Positions 47,301-58,547 of a DNA stretch of 64,000 nucleotides are shown in pieces. The number at the start of each line of letters is the position of its first letter. The first letter of the stretch is position 1. The translations under genes were made by a program, and so were the position numbers. The stretch lies in NCBI GenBank assembly GCA_005784505.1, contig VCAZ01000106.1:1572555-1636554 (forward strand), written 5' to 3'. Below the pieces are notes generated by a model. That model saw only the letters and a list, made by a program, of their open reading frames with translations, was not told where the DNA came from and did no database searches. This DNA is from Bagarius yarrelli. Its lineage: Eukaryota > Chordata > Actinopteri > Siluriformes > Sisoridae.

Positions 47301-48469
47301 GACTGTTGATTGGAAGATCATAGGTTTAGAAGGTCACCGCTGGGGACCTGAGAAAGGCGCTTAACCCTTAACTGTGTAGATGGATTAAAAAATTACATTA
47401 ATTTAATTTGCTAGTAAGAAAGTGTTTGTCCTTGCTTTTAAATTAGAATTAGTTTCATACATAGTTTTATTCAAACTTATTCTAATCTTATTCATTCATA
47501 AATAATTGTGTTTCTCTTGAATTCTTAATGGGAAATTTAATTAGGAGTGTGTAGGCAAAAGTGTGTATTTGTGTTGTGGCTAATCCTGAGGCTAATTGTA
47601 AAACTGAGTTTGGACCAGCAATTATCACGTTTTTTAATACAGTTATTAAATTATGTTTAGGGTTTTATGATTACTTTTTTATGATAATTATAAAATACAG
47701 AAATGTAAATATTAACATATTTGCATATGCATATGTAAATGAACCCTGCCTTTCTTCTTACCTCAATGATCTCTGCCATCGGCATGATGGTGTTGATCTT
47801 GCGCGATCCAATGCGAAACTTGGCAGCCTTGTAGATCTTCCAGTACACAAACAGCACAACGCAGAGCGGTAAATAAAAAGCCCCAAAGGTGGAGAACACA
47901 GTATATGAAGGTTCCTGGCTCACTTGACACGCCAGCTCCTCCTCAGAATACGTCTCACCCCAACCGAAGAGCGGCGAGAGGGATATGACAGATGACAGCA
48001 GCCACGTTAGGCCAATCATTACATTGGAGATTCTTTTCCTCGTCTTAAGCGTGTACTCAAGGTGGCGCGTGATAGACCAATAGCGATCAAGCGCAATAGC
48101 GGTCACATTCCAGATGCTGGCTGTACAACACAAAACATCGCAGGAAATCCAAACTTGGCAAAGCGCTTTTCCAAGGATCCAACGGCGGCCATAAAGTTCT
48201 CGGACAAGGCTTAGTGGCATCACCAGTCCAGCCACCATCACATCGGATATAGCCATTGAGGCCACCAGATTGTGGGGGACACGGTGGAAAGTTCTGACCC
48301 TCAAAATGGTAACTAAGACCAGAAGGTTCCAAACAAATGTGGCCACCACAAGCATGGTTAAAAGCGTGAGCGTGAGGACACTGAACACTGAGAATGGCCG
48401 GTACAGGTTTCCAGGTTCTGATTTATGGGTCAAGTTTAAGAAACCAGCAGTGACGTTGAGTTGAGGCAT
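44048..48469 (-). CDS. htr5a: 5-hydroxytryptamine receptor 5A, two-exon GPCR
   Basis: Seven-transmembrane plasma-membrane serotonin receptor; mammalian 5-HT5A couples mainly to Gi/o in neurons. Coding exons 47762-48469 and 44048-44380 give 346 aa (human 357). N-glycosylation sequons lie at Asn5 and Asn12. The amine-binding Asp3.32 is Asp111 (SCDVLCC), the DRY motif 128-130, the toggle CWIP 286-289 and NPLIY 323-327. TM3-ECL2 disulfide cysteines are Cys104 and Cys181. The phase-0 intron (44381-47761) follows EIIE in intracellular loop 3, the position typical of HTR5 genes. The start is the ATG at 48469; the four codons before it lack an ATG. The C-tail ends FSRQR. No frame break is seen. Which teleost duplicate this is cannot be told. 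Confidence 0.96.
45296..45530. repeat. GAGA/GGAA low-complexity tract
   Basis: Purine-only stretches including a GGAA run near 45420-45460. The 124-codon minus-strand ORF is its translation. Confidence 0.9.
47084..47215 (+). repeat. Degenerate LINE2/SINE-like 3' tail
   Basis: GGACTAGCACCCTATTCTGC followed by CCATGCCAGGTTCCCTGTAA, ending in an AGATAGATGGATA tail. It parallels the better copy at 58548-58735. Confidence 0.5.
47270..47395 (+). repeat. tRNA-derived SINE, 3'-truncated
   Basis: The head GGGAGCTCAGTGGTTAAGGT is well kept; the body is eroded and the tail missing. Confidence 0.8.
47762..48469 (-). CDS. htr5a: htr5a coding exon 1 (TM1-TM5)
   Basis: 708 nt encoding residues 1-236. The donor is GAG|GTAAGA (GT at 47761-47760). 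It contains the strongly conserved RVRTFHRVPHNLVASMA (ICL1-TM2), CDVLCCTASIWNVTAIALDR (TM3) and FYLPLCVVLFVYWKIYKAAK (TM5). Confidence 0.96.
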
Positions 48470-50387
48470 GCTAGCAGACAATTGATATTAGCATTTAAAA
48501 TTTCAGCTGAAACCATTCACAAAAGTGGGAGAGGCCAAACTGCTTTGAAAGGGAGAAAATGTTGTGTATAAATTGAACTATAACAATCAGGTTTTCGTTA
48601 GTAAGATAAGCATGGATAAGGTTACTGAAGGAAAGGGAGTTAGGTATGCTAGCATAAGTTTTTGTTTTAATTAGCAACTGAGTTGAATTTAAATATAAAA
48701 ATAAGGAGTTTAAAATCCTCTTTGGATTAGCAAAATTTGAGTTAGTCACATGATTGTTGCCTTCTTTATAAAAAAACCTCCCGGTGTTAATGCATCTTGC
48801 TTGTTTTTGACAGTGAAGTTCTATGACTCCATATCGTTGCTTGCTGTCGCAATTCCAGCTGGTTTCATGCTGATTAAAGAGAGCAATCCCCTCAGGTTCA
48901 GCCACAGCGGAAGTCTAAAGTTCTGATCTTCTAGAGTTCATGCCGTTAGATGGAGAACTGCTGGTCGAAATGTGCAACAAGCTGTAACACATACACACAG
49001 ACACACAGACACACAAACACACACGCAAACACACAAACAGTCTTGAATAACAGAACGAATAAACGTCTTGCTTCTCTACAGCAGAAGTGATGAAATATTA
49101 ACAATGTCTCTTGGAGCCCTGAGGTGCTGCAGAATTGTACGGTTGCCAAAAATACCCCGTAGTCTTCTGACATCTTTGTCTGCTCAGAAAGCCAAAGTTA
49201 TCATCGAGCAAAACGCCACACCAAATCTTTGAATTGATAGAGGAGAGAGAAAGAGAGAGAGAAGTCTTGCAATGATGTCTGTCACCATTGCGACAGACAG
49301 GCCTGTGACTTTTATGTGTAAATAACACACGGCTTGGTTGCTTCAATGCGTCCTATATCTGAGACCAGAGTTTTGTCCACAATTGCCCACCTATATAAAC
49401 ATATGCATTAAGACGGATGGAGGGATAGTCATACCTTAATTGACTGAGCTGCTTAAAAGAAGTGTGGGTAAGTAAGGATACACAGTAACACACTGTGCTA
49501 TTTATGGAATCGCCACATGCTCAGATTCTTAGACAATCCTTATATCCTGAGCTGCTTGAACCTGCTTTTTATTAAACAACACATACCGTTAAATATCTGG
49601 CATTCGGGAGCTGTCCTTATCCAGAGCACCATATGTTTATCTCATTTATACAACTGAGCAGTTGACAGTTGAGGGCCATTCACAGGTCCAAGTATTGGCG
49701 GCTTGGTGGTGCTGGAAATTAACCTTTTGCTTTTAAGTGTTGTAGGACATTAGACACATGACGTCAGCGGTGTTTAATTGTTATGTTTTTTCACAGCATG
49801 ATCCTTCTTAAGTGCCTTTCGCCAGGCTCATTTACTGCTAACACAAGTATACACCACGTTCATTTGTGATCTACTCCATCCTTAAAGCATCAAACAGCTT
49901 GTCCTTTTTCTGCTGAACATTAGGTTCAATGCCAGCACTTAAATAAGCCATGGGAATAAGAGAGAGCGGGAGGAGGGGATAATTTATAGCTTTATAGATT
50001 CGGTATGGAAAAGATTAAAGGAAATAGGACTGAACTAAGATTTATTTAAAATTTTTACTTTCTCTGTGCTTCAGGTATCAATAAAACCGTGTAACAAGTC
50101 TACAGGAACAGAAACTCACAAATCGATAACTCTGAATTGAGAGAATAAGCTGGTTCTTAAACACAGAATGGGCTTTAACACAGCAACACCTTTACCCCAG
50201 CTGGATGACTCACTTGCTCGGCTCACGCAATAATACAGAGGAAGGCAGGGAAGGGAATTTCTTAGGAAATGGGTGTGTTGAATCCATGACTTACTTCTGT
50301 ACACTTTTCTGCTCAAGGTTCAGGAGGCATTTGTTTGAACACTATATGTTTTTTAGTAAAAAATACTAGTAGTTTTGTTTCCGGAAA
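48470..50387. other. htr5a 5' flank, no exon recognised
   Basis: Directly upstream of the htr5a ATG. It contains CA and GA microsatellite patches (48985-49035, 49240-49262) and unique sequence. A segment at 49070-49210 is of higher complexity and could be regulatory, but I see no diagnostic motif. Confidence 0.4.
49598..49725 (-). repeat. tRNA-derived SINE, truncated
   Basis: Minus-strand tail and middle (TCCTTATCCAGAGC, ACAACTGAGCAGTTGACAG, GGCTTGGTGGTGCTGG); the head is missing. Confidence 0.8.
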
Positions 50388-50555
50388 TTGGTAGCTAATG
50401 GGTTAATTTGTTGGATTTCTGAGACTTTGGAACATTGTGGGTTCAATTCCCAGGACCACCAAGCTGTCACTGCTGGGCCCCTAAGCAAGGCCCTTAATCC
50501 TCAGCTGCTTAGTTAAAGATAAAGACGTTTACCAATCACCAGAAATATAAATGTT
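50388..50555 (+). repeat. tRNA-derived SINE
   Basis: Eroded head (GGTAGCTAATGGGTTAATTTG), good B-box-like GGGTTCAATTCCC and body CTGCTGGGCCCCTAAGCAAG, with a shortened tail. Confidence 0.8.
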
Positions 50556-50683
50556 TAAAATTGTTTAATCAGGATTCAAGCTCCAACAATGCCAAAAAGT
50601 CTCTTAAGCAAGGCCCGAAGCTCTCTTAACTCCAGAGATGCCTTACTCTGATGTGAAGAAAAGAATTTTATGATGCTGTAATG

Positions 50684-51331
50684 CAAGGTTTCCCAAACTG
50701 GGGTTTGCGAACCCCTTGGGGTTGGCAAGGGAATTGCAGGGGGTTCATGAGTTGATGCAGATAATTAAATTATAATCAAACCCCCCAAAAATTTAAACAA
50801 ATTAAAGGTAATGTAATAATAAAATAAAAATGTAAATAAAATATAAAATATTTGTTTAATTTGTGTCATGTGACAAATACAATATCAGAAAAATACAAAG
50901 TCATGCAAATAGACAGGTTCATTTTATGCACAAATAAAGAAAAATTACCTGAAGGTCCAAGCACACGCCAGCAGAAGAACCAAAGCAAAAAAAAGCACCA
51001 TTAGTACAAATAGGACTGCAAATTCAGACTGACATGCATAGACTGTGCTAATGGCGAGTCTTCTTTGTTATCTGTCTAGAGAAACTGGCAAATAATGGCT
51101 ATCTTGGGAAGACATTTGGAAACAAAACATATTCAAATTGTACATGTTAAAATGTGCTAAACAATAAATACTACTAATTAAACTTAAAAGGGATAAATAA
51201 TAAATGTTTTTGAAGTAAACATGCAAATGTGATATTCAATTATTGAAATATATACTTAAAATCTCTGGGGTACTTTATTTAATAGATGAATTATTGGTTA
51301 ATGGGGTTCGGCTGAAGTTTAAAAACCCCTG
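50684..51331. mobile_element. Non-autonomous hAT-type transposon, 648 bp
   Basis: The left end CAAGGTTTCCCAAACT and the right end, read inward, CAGGGGTTTTTAAACT are inverted repeats of the classic hAT form (CAGNGGTTCCCAAACT). An internal GCGAACCCC pairs with GCCGAACCCC. The element is flanked by identical 8-bp target duplications CTGTAATG at 50676-50683 and 51332-51339. No transposase frame survives or ever fitted in this length. Confidence 0.9.
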
Positions 51332-51859
51332 CTGTAATGTATATGTTCTATTGAATAAATCTGTATTTTTACAATGAATAAGTTTGTGGTTTTTATAGTC
51401 ATATTACACATATTACTTTCAAGCTTGACCGATTTTCCTGATTGAAGTGGCTATAGAGCCTATAAAATCCTTGCATGTAGGCCATTTATTTGCCAGTATG
51501 TTTGTTTATAATTTTCGTTCTTAAATATCATCAGATACATTTTTCACCCTGTGCAAAACACCAAATACTAAAATGATAAACGAGTGGATGTGATATTTTG
51601 GGCTAATTATCCCGTCTTAAATTCACTGCTTGTAATTCAATAAATGGATAATTTTGCGGCACTCATCTGTAAAGAAAAACCCCCAAAACACATCCATGAT
51701 TTAAAGGTTACGCAGATTGTGCTTGTTTAAATAACTGTGCAACGAAATACGTCTCAGACTGGGTGCAAAAATAAAATCCAAACTTTTGGCAATTCCTTTT
51801 CTGCCGCAGGAGACGGACAAGAAATCCAAGACAACTGAACCTCTTCCCACTTCTCCTTC

Positions 51860-52260
51860 CTACAAGCCCCCAATTAACATTCTTATTGTTGTGGCTTCAT
51901 GCAACATGGGCTGATTTAACGAACAGAGATGGATTATTGACCGCACCCAAAGATCCAATTCTAAGAGTGCATCTGATTGGATGACGAGACTCGATGTGGC
52001 TGAAGGACAAAAGTGAGAGAGAAAGAGAGAGAGAGAGAGAGAGACAAGAGTATAAAGTGATGGATGAAGCGCTGGAATGAAGCAGGAAGAAGAATGATAG
52101 AAAGTAGAGTGAATAACATCGGGAGCAGAAAGCTTATGTATCGATGTAACTGAAGCCAGGGGGAATAGAGCAATGCCCCTGATCGATCAGTTGACAGCCA
52201 GAGCCATGCGCTGCTATTGATTACAGTGAGAACTGCACTCGGATGTGGGTTTGAGTGTTA
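51860..52260. other. Unique-sequence island around a (GA)n tract
   Basis: Non-repetitive sequence with GATGGATTATTGACCGCACC and CTGCTATTGATTACAGTGAG, interrupted by a GA run at 52013-52043. It may be a conserved element; this is inferred from composition only. Confidence 0.25.
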
Positions 52261-52446
52261 GCTGGGACACAAATTTAGTTGTGTTGCACTGTATATATGT
52301 GTGTGTGTCTCCCCCCTTATGGACAGAATAATGGGATTGGCTTCCCTGACTGAAAAACACAAAACCAGAGAGTGCTTTCTGTCTTTCCTTTTGTTCTTTC
52401 TTTCTTTTTTCTTCCTTTTTTAATTTTTACAATTTTTTTTCTTTAT

Positions 52447-52447
<1 letters not shown>

Positions 52448-52534
<87 letters not shown>
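52448..52534. repeat. (TATC)n microsatellite
   Basis: About 22 perfect tetranucleotide units, followed by TTTC-rich low complexity to about 52680. Confidence 0.97.
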
Positions 52535-52809
52535 ATCTTTCTTTCTTTGCTTTTTTCTTTCTTTGCTTTTTTCTTTCTTTCTTTCTGTGTATTTTGTCTT
52601 TATTCTCTCCCGCCTACTGTGTTTTTATTCTTTTTGTTTTCTTTCTTTATTCTTTATTCTTTCTTCCTTCCTTTCTTTAGAGAGAAGCAGAGAGACAGAA
52701 TAAGATAAAGAGAGAAAGAGAGGATAGACAAAGAGAGTGTGAGATGGGGAGAAAGAAACAAAGAGAGAGAAAACTAAAAAGAGATATAATATATACACAC
52801 AAACTCTTT

Positions 52810-52831
52810 TTATATATATATATATATATAT

Positions 52832-52905
<74 letters not shown>
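52810..52905. repeat. (TA)n microsatellite
   Basis: TA run of about 95 bp with one ACAAT interruption near 52832. Confidence 0.97.
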
Positions 52906-52907
<2 letters not shown>

Positions 52908-53566
52908 AAAGCGTTTGTGTATAAACTATAGTAAATACGATTATACAGCCTGTTTAAATGCAAATTTCGGGTGGGAAAAATTTTATATTTTATCAAGGAA
53001 TCAAGGAATTCTTTTTCGGTAACTGCGGCTTGCACAGCTGGCGCTTCACATAAACTGATTAAAAAACATTAAATGGGGCAGATCAATTTTCTCTCCTTTT
53101 ATTGAATCAACTCGGACCTTTGAAGGAGGGCATTTTAAAGTGTAGAAACAAATAATCTTATCAAGCCGTTTTTGCTGTTGTGTAACCACGTATATATCTC
53201 TCACAATAAATATTGTAAATCTTGAGTACAGCTAAATAAATCTTTTTTTTTTGTTCTAGAGTTTAATTAGAAAACAGAAATCATTAAAGGATTGTTTAAG
53301 AGTTAAATAGTTCCATCTCCTGAGTCCTGAGTCGAGTGGGCGTTATTTGACGCGGTTAAGTCAAAGAAGACCTTTGTCTGATGCAGGTGATGAACTGAAG
53401 ATGACATCATTGTCAGGAGGTTGGCGAAGTGCTCGAGTCAAGGCGAGTAAGACACACTGCAAACATGTCTCACAAATCATACACACCTTCAGGTTATTTA
53501 TGAGAAGTGAGAGACAGGAAGCTGAGCTTTGGGAAACATGGCATCAGCATCAGTTCCACTCTAAAA

Positions 53567-54079
53567 GCTTAGCCTGTTTACTCTAGCGCTAGTTTGACTG
53601 TTAGCCTGTTTAATCTAGGGCTAGCTTGATTATTAGCCTGTTTACTCTAGCACTAGTTTGACTGAGCCTGTTTTTTCTAATGCTAGATATCACTAGTCTT
53701 TTAGCCTGTTTTGTCTGATGCTAGTTCAACATACAGCCTGTTTCCTCTAGCGCCAGTTTGTCTATTAGGCTGTTTAATCTAGCACTAGTTTGATTTTAGC
53801 CTGTTTATTCCAGTGTTATTTTGACTTTAAGCCTGTTTACTGTAATGCTTGTTTGACTTTTGACTAGTTTATTCTAACGTTATTTTGACTTCTTGCCTGT
53901 TTACTGTAATGCTTGTTTGAATTTTAAATCAAGCTGTAGTTTGACTTTCAGCCGATTTTCTCCAGTGCTAGTTTTTCTTTTAGCCTGTTTAATCTTAGTT
54001 TGATTTTATCCTGTTTATGCTAGTGTTGATTCGACTTTTACTGTATTACTTGTTTGATTTTTAGCCTGTTTATTCTAGA
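53567..54079. repeat. Minisatellite with 32-bp unit, left part
   Basis: About 16 diverged copies of a unit of about 32 bp containing TAGCCTGTTTACTCTAG and GCTAGTTTGACT. The array is interrupted at 54080 by an LTR retroelement and resumes at 55596. Confidence 0.9.
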
Positions 54080-54149
54080 TGTTACGTATGTGATACTCCC
54101 ATTTTCCATAGTGCAGGTAGGTGGCATTAGATTTGTTGTTCCCCACACA

Positions 54150-54650
54150 CTGCAGAAAGAGTGCTGGAGGAGATGCACACTAGCCGAATGAAAAGTATTG
54201 CTCGCAGTTATTTGTGGTGGCCAGGTCTTGATGGCGATATTGAATGGCCTACATGCAAGTAAAAATGCGTTAACCATATCGACAATTGCAAAAATCCCAA
54301 GCACCCCTGCACCCATTGGAATAGCCAGGCAAACCATGGGAGCGCATGCATGTAGATTTTGCTAGGCCATGCAGGGGTTACCTTTACCTAGTCTTGTTAG
54401 TGGCCTGAGGTGCAGGTTTTTGAGGAAGGTTTTCAGTCATTATGGTCTGCCTGAAATCCTTGTAGGTGACAATGGGCGACAATTTGTCTTTTAGGAGTTT
54501 GCAAATTTCCTGAAGACCAATCATGTTAAACATATTTTTTCCATTTCATATCATCCGGCAATGAATCGGAAGACTGGGAGTTTTGTTCAGCTAAAACAAG
54601 CACTGAAGGTTTCTAAGTGCTCTCCTACTGTTTAGATAAGGTTGGAAAGC
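54150..54650 (+). pseudogene. Broken gypsy integrase remnant
   Basis: The only coding trace left in the LTR element. It has several in-frame stops and at least one frame change between the HHCC-like and catalytic parts. The order of motifs matches gypsy integrases, with the WWPG segment before the DNG-containing core and the YHP motif after it. Confidence 0.75.
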
Positions 54651-55402
54651 TTCTTACTGACGTACCGCAACAAACCACATCCCAACAACACAAGAATCGC
54701 TTGTAGTTTTTGGGACGCTGGTTGCACACACATCTTAATGTCTTAAAACCCAGTGTGACAGCCGCCATGCATCACTATTAGGCCTCTCAGGGTCTCCGGC
54801 TGGTCATTCAAAGCCAACAAAGTTTGGGGTCGGTGATTCAATGCCGGCTCGTGATTACAGGAAGAGAGATGGAAATCAGGATTGGTGACAGCTCAAAGTG
54901 CCGCAGTATCTTATACAGTACATGTAGGCACTTCTGAGGAATGGAGGCATCATGCTGATCAATTTTTGTCTATTTTAAAGCAAACAGCTAAAACTCAGTT
55001 GAGAGTTGTTTACCTGATAACAAGAATGTGTCTGTTTCAGTGCAGACTTCTGTAAATGCCGCGTCTGCACCACTAACAAGCGAATAAGACATCAACATTG
55101 ACATATCAGCAGAGTGTCAGATAAAGCATGACAAACTCGACATTCGAACAACACAGGTCAGACGCTCTCCAGCAAGAGTGATCAAACCACCCAACTGTCT
55201 GACGTTATAGGATGATGGAAATTGCTGGATTGAATCATAATTAGTTATGTTAGCGAGCCTGTTCTGACATGGGGCAGAATAATCCCTGAACTGTCTTAAG
55301 GAAAGCGGCAGTCTACCCTTTACCTCTAGAGTAGAATAAGTAATGCATATTGGTTGTGTTTTTGAAAATGTGTTAGGGTTTCTTAAATAATAGGGGAGGA
55401 GA

Positions 55403-55595
55403 TGTTATGTATGTGATACTTCTAAATGCCCCATAATGCCGGTGTGTGGCACTATCACCTATATATATATAGATCTTTAGTAGTTGTGTTTCTTTAAAAG
55501 AGATATACAATAAAAGAAGATGTTAAGAGACTCTGCTCTGGCTGTGTTATTATTTGTGGCACATTCAAGAGTGTATTTAATGTGTTAACATAACA
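55403..55595 (+). repeat. 3' LTR of the gypsy element
   Basis: 193 bp, bounded by the short inverted repeat TGTTATG / CATAACA and preceded by a polypurine tract. The first 60 bp also match 54080-54135. Confidence 0.8.
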
Positions 55596-55730
55596 CTAGT
55601 TTCACTTTTAGCCTGTTCACACTAGCGATAGTTTGAGGTTTAGCCTGTTTACTTTAATGCTAGTTGGATTTTTAGGCTCTTAAATGCTGGTTTGCCTTTC
55701 AACCTGTTCACTCTAGTGTTCATCTGATGG
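55596..55730. repeat. Minisatellite with 32-bp unit, right part
   Basis: Continuation of the array at 53567-54079 (CTAGTTTCACTTTTAGCCTG and so on), about four diverged units. Confidence 0.85.
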
Positions 55731-56379
55731 AATACACTCATGTCTCTGCCAGCACCAACTTTTTCATGGCATCTTTAGCCTCCAGCTCAGAAACTTGAAC
55801 ACACATTCAAGAGCTTGTCCTTAATGGGTTCCGACACACACCCTGGGGCAGCACAGAATTACACACTAACGCCTGACACTATTGCTGCAACCACAGAAAA
55901 AGGAGGGAGTAAAAGATCTGTGGCTGTACGAGCCACATTGCTGAACAGACACAATGATACACATGACACACAATGAGCATGAATGACTCTGTTTGTGTGC
56001 ACGCATTTGTAATGCAAGCACACACACACACATGCAGAATGAGCAATCCGCACTTCACAAGTCCAACAGTACAATTAATAAGCTCCTTAGGGTAATCGGC
56101 TAATCCAATTTACCTCACGAGAATGCACTTGTGCGCACACACACACACACACACACATACAGTCATTCATGCGTGTTGGAAAGATTCATCTATTTAAAGT
56201 TTAATTGTATATTCGTTTACCTATTAAATAGTAGCCTCTTGCAAATAAGAAAAGTAGTTAAATTCTTAAATACTTACTAGTAATGTGGGTGTGGCTTGTT
56301 TGTGCACCAATTTAACTGCAATCGGTGGAGGCTTTTAAATATTTAATGCTGGTAAAAAAAAGGGTGGATGCCTGCTGAA

Positions 56380-57010
56380 TGAAGGGCATGGCCTATGTGA
56401 GTGTCAAGCATAATAAAGGAGATGTGGCCTGTGTGTAAAGAAGGTGTGGTTTGTGTGAGTGCTAATCTTAAAAAGATGTGGCCTGTTTGTAAAGGAGGTG
56501 TGACTTGTATGAGAAAGAGGTGTGGTTTGCAGAGGAGGATTATAGTAAAGGAGGTGTGACCTGTGTGTAAAGAAGGTCTGGCTGGTGTGAACATCAATCC
56601 TATTGAAAGGGATGTGGCTTGTGTGTAAAGAGGTGTTGCCTGTGTGTTAAGGAGGTGTGGCCTGTGTGGGGAAGGGGCTGTGACCTGTATGGGGAAGGGG
56701 GTGCGGCTTGTGAGTGAAGGAGGTGTGGCCTGTGTGTGAAGCAGGTGTGACTTGTGTGTGAAGGGGGTGTGGCTTGTGTTGGTGGGAAGTGGTAGTGCAG
56801 TGGTTAAGTTGTTGAACTACCAACTAATTGCTAAGTTGTATAACAAGGAATAATGCAAGTCGCTCTGGATAAGGACGTCTGCCAAATGCTGCAAATGTAA
56901 ATGTGTGGCCTGTGTGAAGAAGGTGTGGCTTGTGTTTAAAGAAGGTGTGGCCTGTGAGTGAAGGGGGTGTGGCCTGTATGTGAAGGGGGTGTGGCTTGTG
57001 AGTAAAGAAA
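56380..57010. repeat. Minisatellite, about 22-24 bp unit (AAAGGAGGTGTGGCCTGTGTG)
   Basis: About 20 copies of AAGGAGGTGTGGCYTGTGTGT, with a SINE inserted at 56783-56904. Minus-strand ORFs here are repeat translations (HTGHT patterns). Confidence 0.92.
56783..56904 (+). repeat. tRNA-derived SINE with internal deletion
   Basis: Head GGAAGTGGTAGTGCAGTGGT and tail GTCGCTCTGGATAAGGACGT remain; about 60 bp of body is missing. It lies inside the minisatellite. Confidence 0.85.
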
Positions 57011-57019
57011 CGAAGGTAT

Positions 57020-58080
57020 GATGGTGTTGGTGTTTTTAAAGCTGTCCTAATCAAGAAAAACTGGTTAATGTGAGTGTCAGTTCTATCAAAGAAATTCTCA
57101 TTTTTTCTTTCACCGCTTCACTGAGTTTCTGTCTTTCTTTTTGTTGATTCTGTTATGGAACCTAAATGAAACGTAAAGACATTTAAACAGAAAGTATTAC
57201 ATTGTCAAGGTCCTCAACTACACACACACACACTTCAACACTGACTATCATTTCCTGAATGCAGTCCAGGCTCCTACTTTTTTTAGTTAAAGTGCCCTTG
57301 AACATGCTGTTACAGCAGACCTTTTAACGTAATAAAACCCTTTCTTTGCGTTGAACAACTTGCTCTTTATTCTCCTCGACACCAGCAGGATGTTAGTGAC
57401 ACATTTTTATTTTTCATCTACGTCATCATCATTATTGTCAACATATACTTGCCAAATAATATCAACAGCAGCCAAAACTGTTTTCGTAGTGACGTCCAGC
57501 GCTAACCCACTCTGCCTATCACATTTTTGTGACATCAAACTTTGCTCCACCTGCAAAGCTTTTTTCGGACTCAGACTCGCATCCGAATCGAGACAGCTTT
57601 TTGATGCTAACGTTATAGCAGCTATAAACAATAGTTTTCTTCAACTCCACAGCTGACACTGGAGACTCCTTCCCTATAGGTTACTTGTGTCTTTGTGAGC
57701 TGTTGCTATAGAAACGAATGCTTTTCTCCTGCATGCTTAACAATCGAGTAAATTAAATATTTTTTTATTGATGGACAGCACTGAGTTGACCTGTTCCACG
57801 AGTTTTTGTGGAAACGCTTGAGGTTTGTAGAAGACGCCAGATATCAGATTTTCTGTACTAAGCAGCTAACACACTCTACTGATTTAAAAAAATATATTAA
57901 TTATAAAATATTTTTAGAATTTCACAATGTTTTATTTTAAAATGATTCCAGATTTTCCAGACGACTTGCTGTACATCACTTTCGCACACACATACACACA
58001 CGCACACACAGAACTCAGAATCATAAATAAAGCTAAAGCACATATTGTTATGTAAGTGTTCGAGTAGGCATGACTAAAAA
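57020..58080. other. Intergenic, no recognised feature
   Basis: Unique AT-rich sequence. ORFs on both strands at 57351-57656 show no family signature; I leave them unannotated. Confidence 0.5.
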
Positions 58081-58099
58081 AGCGGAAAGCATCACTTAC

Positions 58100-58260
58100 C
58101 CACAATTCCGACGATCATCTGCGCGTTTTCGCTTCAGCGCATCAGTGTTGCTGGTGAGAGCGGCGAGCTCTATGGAGCGGAGCGTTTGAGTGCAAGTGTT
58201 TTACCTGCTGCGGAGGCTGCACGCGGATCAAACCAAGCACACGCGTGGGGTGAGAGAGGA
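58100..58260 (-). promoter_or_regulatory. CpG-rich block with splice donor: possible distal first exon/promoter
   Basis: About 160 bp with roughly 15 CpG dinucleotides in otherwise CpG-poor DNA. On the minus strand it ends at a consensus donor TGG|GTAAGT (GT at 58099-58098), and a second candidate, CAG|GTAAAA, lies near 58205. It sits 9.6 kb upstream of the htr5a ATG in the right orientation for a 5' non-coding exon. A divergent plus-strand transcript is also possible; in human PAXIP1 lies beyond HTR5A. Confidence 0.35.
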
Positions 58261-58547
58261 GAGAAAGAGAGAGGGAGGTCCGACTGGAGTGAGAGAGAAA
58301 GAGAGAGGGAGAAGGAAACGCAGCGCAAGGATGTATTGGCATATACATGTATAGCAAAAGCTGCTTGGGGATTGTTTTATTATTCCCCACGGGCATGTGT
58401 GTGTGTGTGTGTGTGTACACAGCAAATTTCTAAATTGTTTAGTTTTCTCTCAAAATGTGAAGAATAACAGTCAGAGTTTATAAAGGTCCAAACTACATAT
58501 AGTTAAATTTAGTCTTAATTCAATTTGTTCAATTCCCAAAATATGTA

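Larger units (their letters stand above)
44381..47761 (-). other. htr5a: htr5a intron
   Basis: A roughly 3.4-kb GT-AG intron. Contents: a purine-rich GA/GGAA low-complexity tract at 45296-45530, GT runs near 46240 and 46350, a degenerate L2/SINE-type tail at 47084-47215 and a SINE at 47270-47395. No further exon recognised. Confidence 0.9.
54080..55595 (+). mobile_element. Decayed Ty3/gypsy LTR retrotransposon, internally deleted
   Basis: The 3' LTR (55403-55595) runs TGTTATG...CATAACA and has a TATATATA stretch and AATAAA (55509-55514). The purine tract AGGGGAGGAGA precedes it directly. A truncated 5' LTR copy (from 54080, TGTTACGTATGTGATACT) is fused to integrase sequence. Translation in shifting frames shows a zinc-binding/core integrase trace (EEMHTSRMKS, YLWWPGLDGDI, then YGLPEILVGDNG and SYHPAMN) with stops and frameshifts. 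Gag, protease and RT are absent. A CTAG flank on both sides is the probable target duplication. It cannot encode a functional protein. Confidence 0.8.

Noticed and set aside
48470..48481. Upstream extension of htr5a by four codons
   Set aside because: The extension begins with TTG; the ATG at 48469 is the first methionine codon and gives a normal N-terminus.
56380..57010. Regularly spaced repeats resembling a CRISPR array
   Set aside because: Contiguous vertebrate minisatellite without unique spacers; the genome is eukaryotic.
57351..57656. Overlapping ORFs on both strands
   Set aside because: Possibly old transposon coding sequence, but no motif could be assigned.
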